Part shown: piece by piece, positions 62,446-64,000 of the stretch
Position numbering within the stretch: position 1 is the first letter of the stretch
Layout: each line of letters starts with the position of its first letter
NCBI GenBank assembly: GCA_016858145.1
Contig: JAEHOE010000145.1
Span: 186,001-250,000, forward strand
Direction of reading: 5' to 3'
Source of the DNA: Edaphochlamys debaryana
Lineage: Eukaryota > Chlorophyta > Chlorophyceae > Chlamydomonadales
DNA: 64,000 nt
Translations under genes and position numbers: made by a program
Notes under the pieces: model-generated
Database searches by the model: none
Seen by the model: only the letters and a program-made list of their open reading frames with translations
What the model was told of the DNA's origin: nothing

Positions 62446-64000
62446 TGGAGGGGCAGGGGTGCTGTGCTCGCAGGGGCCGTGCAGCGTAGTCTGGACGACG
62501 ACGAAGGGGGATGCAGCTGAACGCAACTAGGCTGTGCGCAACGCGACAGAAAGAGGGAGAGGCAGAGCGACAGGCATGGGCAAGCAGCCGCACGGGTGAT
62601 CCTAAGGGCCGCGCCACGCAACGCATTCGGACTTGTTACTTATCTTTCCTATGCCATCGTGTGGTGCCGAGGCCCCCAGCGTGTGCGTGCAGGCGTCCGC
62701 GGATCCCAGAACGTGGCGCAAGCTCACCTGCGAAGCGGATGGAAAGCGCCACGTGAGCCGCTAGGACGCCGAAAGCCGCGTAGTGCAGTGCAGTGTGTGA
62801 AGGTGCGAGCTGGGGGAAAGAAGCAGGGCGCGTGCTGGCGGCAGTGTAGGTGGGTCGACCGTACGGCAGGTCGGCGGAGCGGCGTCTACGAACGCGCAAG
62901 GAAGATCCCAGAACCCGGCGTGCAACTAAATGCGACTCGGCACCAAGATGGCGTTATGGGAGCGCGCAAAGTTTTGGGGAGCCTAAGGGCTGGTGCCCAA
63001 GTGATAGGGATACGCGGGCGAAGACGGGGACAGTGCTGGCGAGGAGGCTTCTGCTGAGGCTGCCTTGCGCTCGTAGACATGAGGACACGGTCGCATCGCT
63101 CTGTTTGCTGTGGCCGTCGTGCTAGGGGTAACAACGGGCGCACGCAACGCATGCTGGAACCTGCGTGGAAGCTGAGCTGGGCTGCATGCGGAGAGGGCTG
63201 TGGGCTGCCAGTGCGTTGTGCGATAGGGACAGCTGAGGGGGACAAAGTGCACGTGCAGGCTGCAGGCTGCGGTAGAGCGCTGAAGGCGGAGAGCTGAGGG
63301 GTAGGATGCTGGGGAGCGGACAAAGGGGCACAGGGACACGGGCAAGACAGCTGGGCGGGGGCTGCATGGCGCGGCCAGAGTCGCCAAAGGGTCCTACGGC
63401 TGGGCGGCGGCGCAGGAGCCATGCCACCATGTCTGGCTGCCGAGCTGTGGCTGCGGATGGCGCTCGGAGATGACGAGGCATGGGAGCGAGTCCTGGGGTA
63501 GGCGAGGGCACGGGATAGGCGGCCAGCATGCGTGTTACCAAGCGAGGGGCAGGGGCATGCCTGCACACCATGTTGCAAAGTTAGGGGGGTTCTGTGCTCG
63601 CAGGGGCCGTGCAGCGTAGTCCGGACGACGCAACGCAACAGAAAGAGGGAGAGGCCGAGCGACAGGCAGGAACAAGCAGCCGCACGGGGGATCTAAGGGC
63701 CGCACCACGCAACGCGTTCGGACACGCCACTTATCTTGCGTATGCCATCTTGTGGTGCCGAGGCCCCCAGCGTGTGCGTGCAGGCGTCCGCTGGTCCCAG
63801 AACGTGGCGCAAGCTCACCTGCGAGGCGGATGTGAAGCGCCACGTGAGCCGCTAGGACGCCGAAAGCCGCATAGTGCAGTGCAGTGTGTGAAGGTCCGAG
63901 CTGGGGGAAAGAAGCATGGCGCGTGCTGGCGGCAGTGTAGGCGGGTCGACCGTACGGCAGGCTGGCGGATCTGCCTCTACGAACGCTCGTGCTAGGCCCC
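62446..64000 (+). repeat. 1.13 kb direct duplication, second copy cut by the window end
   Basis: The block starting TGCTCGCAGGGGCCGTGCAG at about 62465 recurs at about 63594. Homology continues (GACAGAAAGAGGGAGAGGC, AAGCAGCCGCACGGG, ACGTGAGCCGCTAGGACGCC, GTCGACCGTACGGCAGG) to the end of the window, with several percent divergence and small indels. A 70-base piece of the same start is present at about 25432-25490. Frames on both strands are short or Arg/Pro-rich, and no gene is supported. Confidence 0.7.

Overview
The window looks like nuclear DNA of a unicellular or colonial chlorophyte green alga (Chlamydomonadales/volvocine type). It is very GC rich, its genes are split into many short exons with GT-AG introns of roughly 70-400 bases, and the proteins are eukaryotic: presenilin, Efg1, Tim17, Vps4 and a plastid-type FtsH. 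It contains no bacterial operon, rRNA or recognisable tRNA. Exon models were built by hand; each exon junction preserves reading phase and the models match family motifs.

Layout. 1-2450: direct repeats and low-complexity DNA. 2450-4288: three decayed copies of a small membrane-protein gene, minus strand. 4289-8781: presenilin, minus, 11 exons. 8782-15718: no intact gene; dispersed repeats and an ORF1-like retroelement relic. 15719-19035: a 21-exon gene for a signal-peptide-bearing glycosyltransferase-like protein, plus. 20143-21410: an inverted-repeat-bounded element with an unrecognised ORF. 21449-35648: one LTR retrotransposon with a gag-like gene. Its right LTR is cut into four pieces by three younger insertions: a 4.97 kb element flanked by GTT and carrying a LINE relic, a 2.5 kb Mutator-like element with a 9-base target duplication, and a second GTT-flanked element. 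36185-37548 and 47602-49005: two inverted copies related to the Mutator-like element. Between them lie EFG1 (40203-42500, minus) and TIM17 (43003-44534, plus), which are divergently arranged. 49565-52713: VPS4, minus, 13 exons. 54069-55027: a hAT-like non-autonomous element with a perfect 8-base target duplication, with a relative at 56145-56483. 57084-61984: plastid FtsH protease, plus, 15 exons. 61985-64000: a diverged 1.13 kb direct duplication.

The host genes are single-copy housekeeping functions with no operon logic: intramembrane proteolysis (presenilin), ribosomal RNA processing (EFG1), mitochondrial protein import (TIM17), ESCRT-III disassembly (VPS4) and thylakoid or envelope protein quality control (FtsH). 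The more unusual content is the transposon stratigraphy. It includes a family with terminal hairpins, no terminal inverted repeats and invariant GTT flanks, whose empty sites can be read directly from the intact left LTR.
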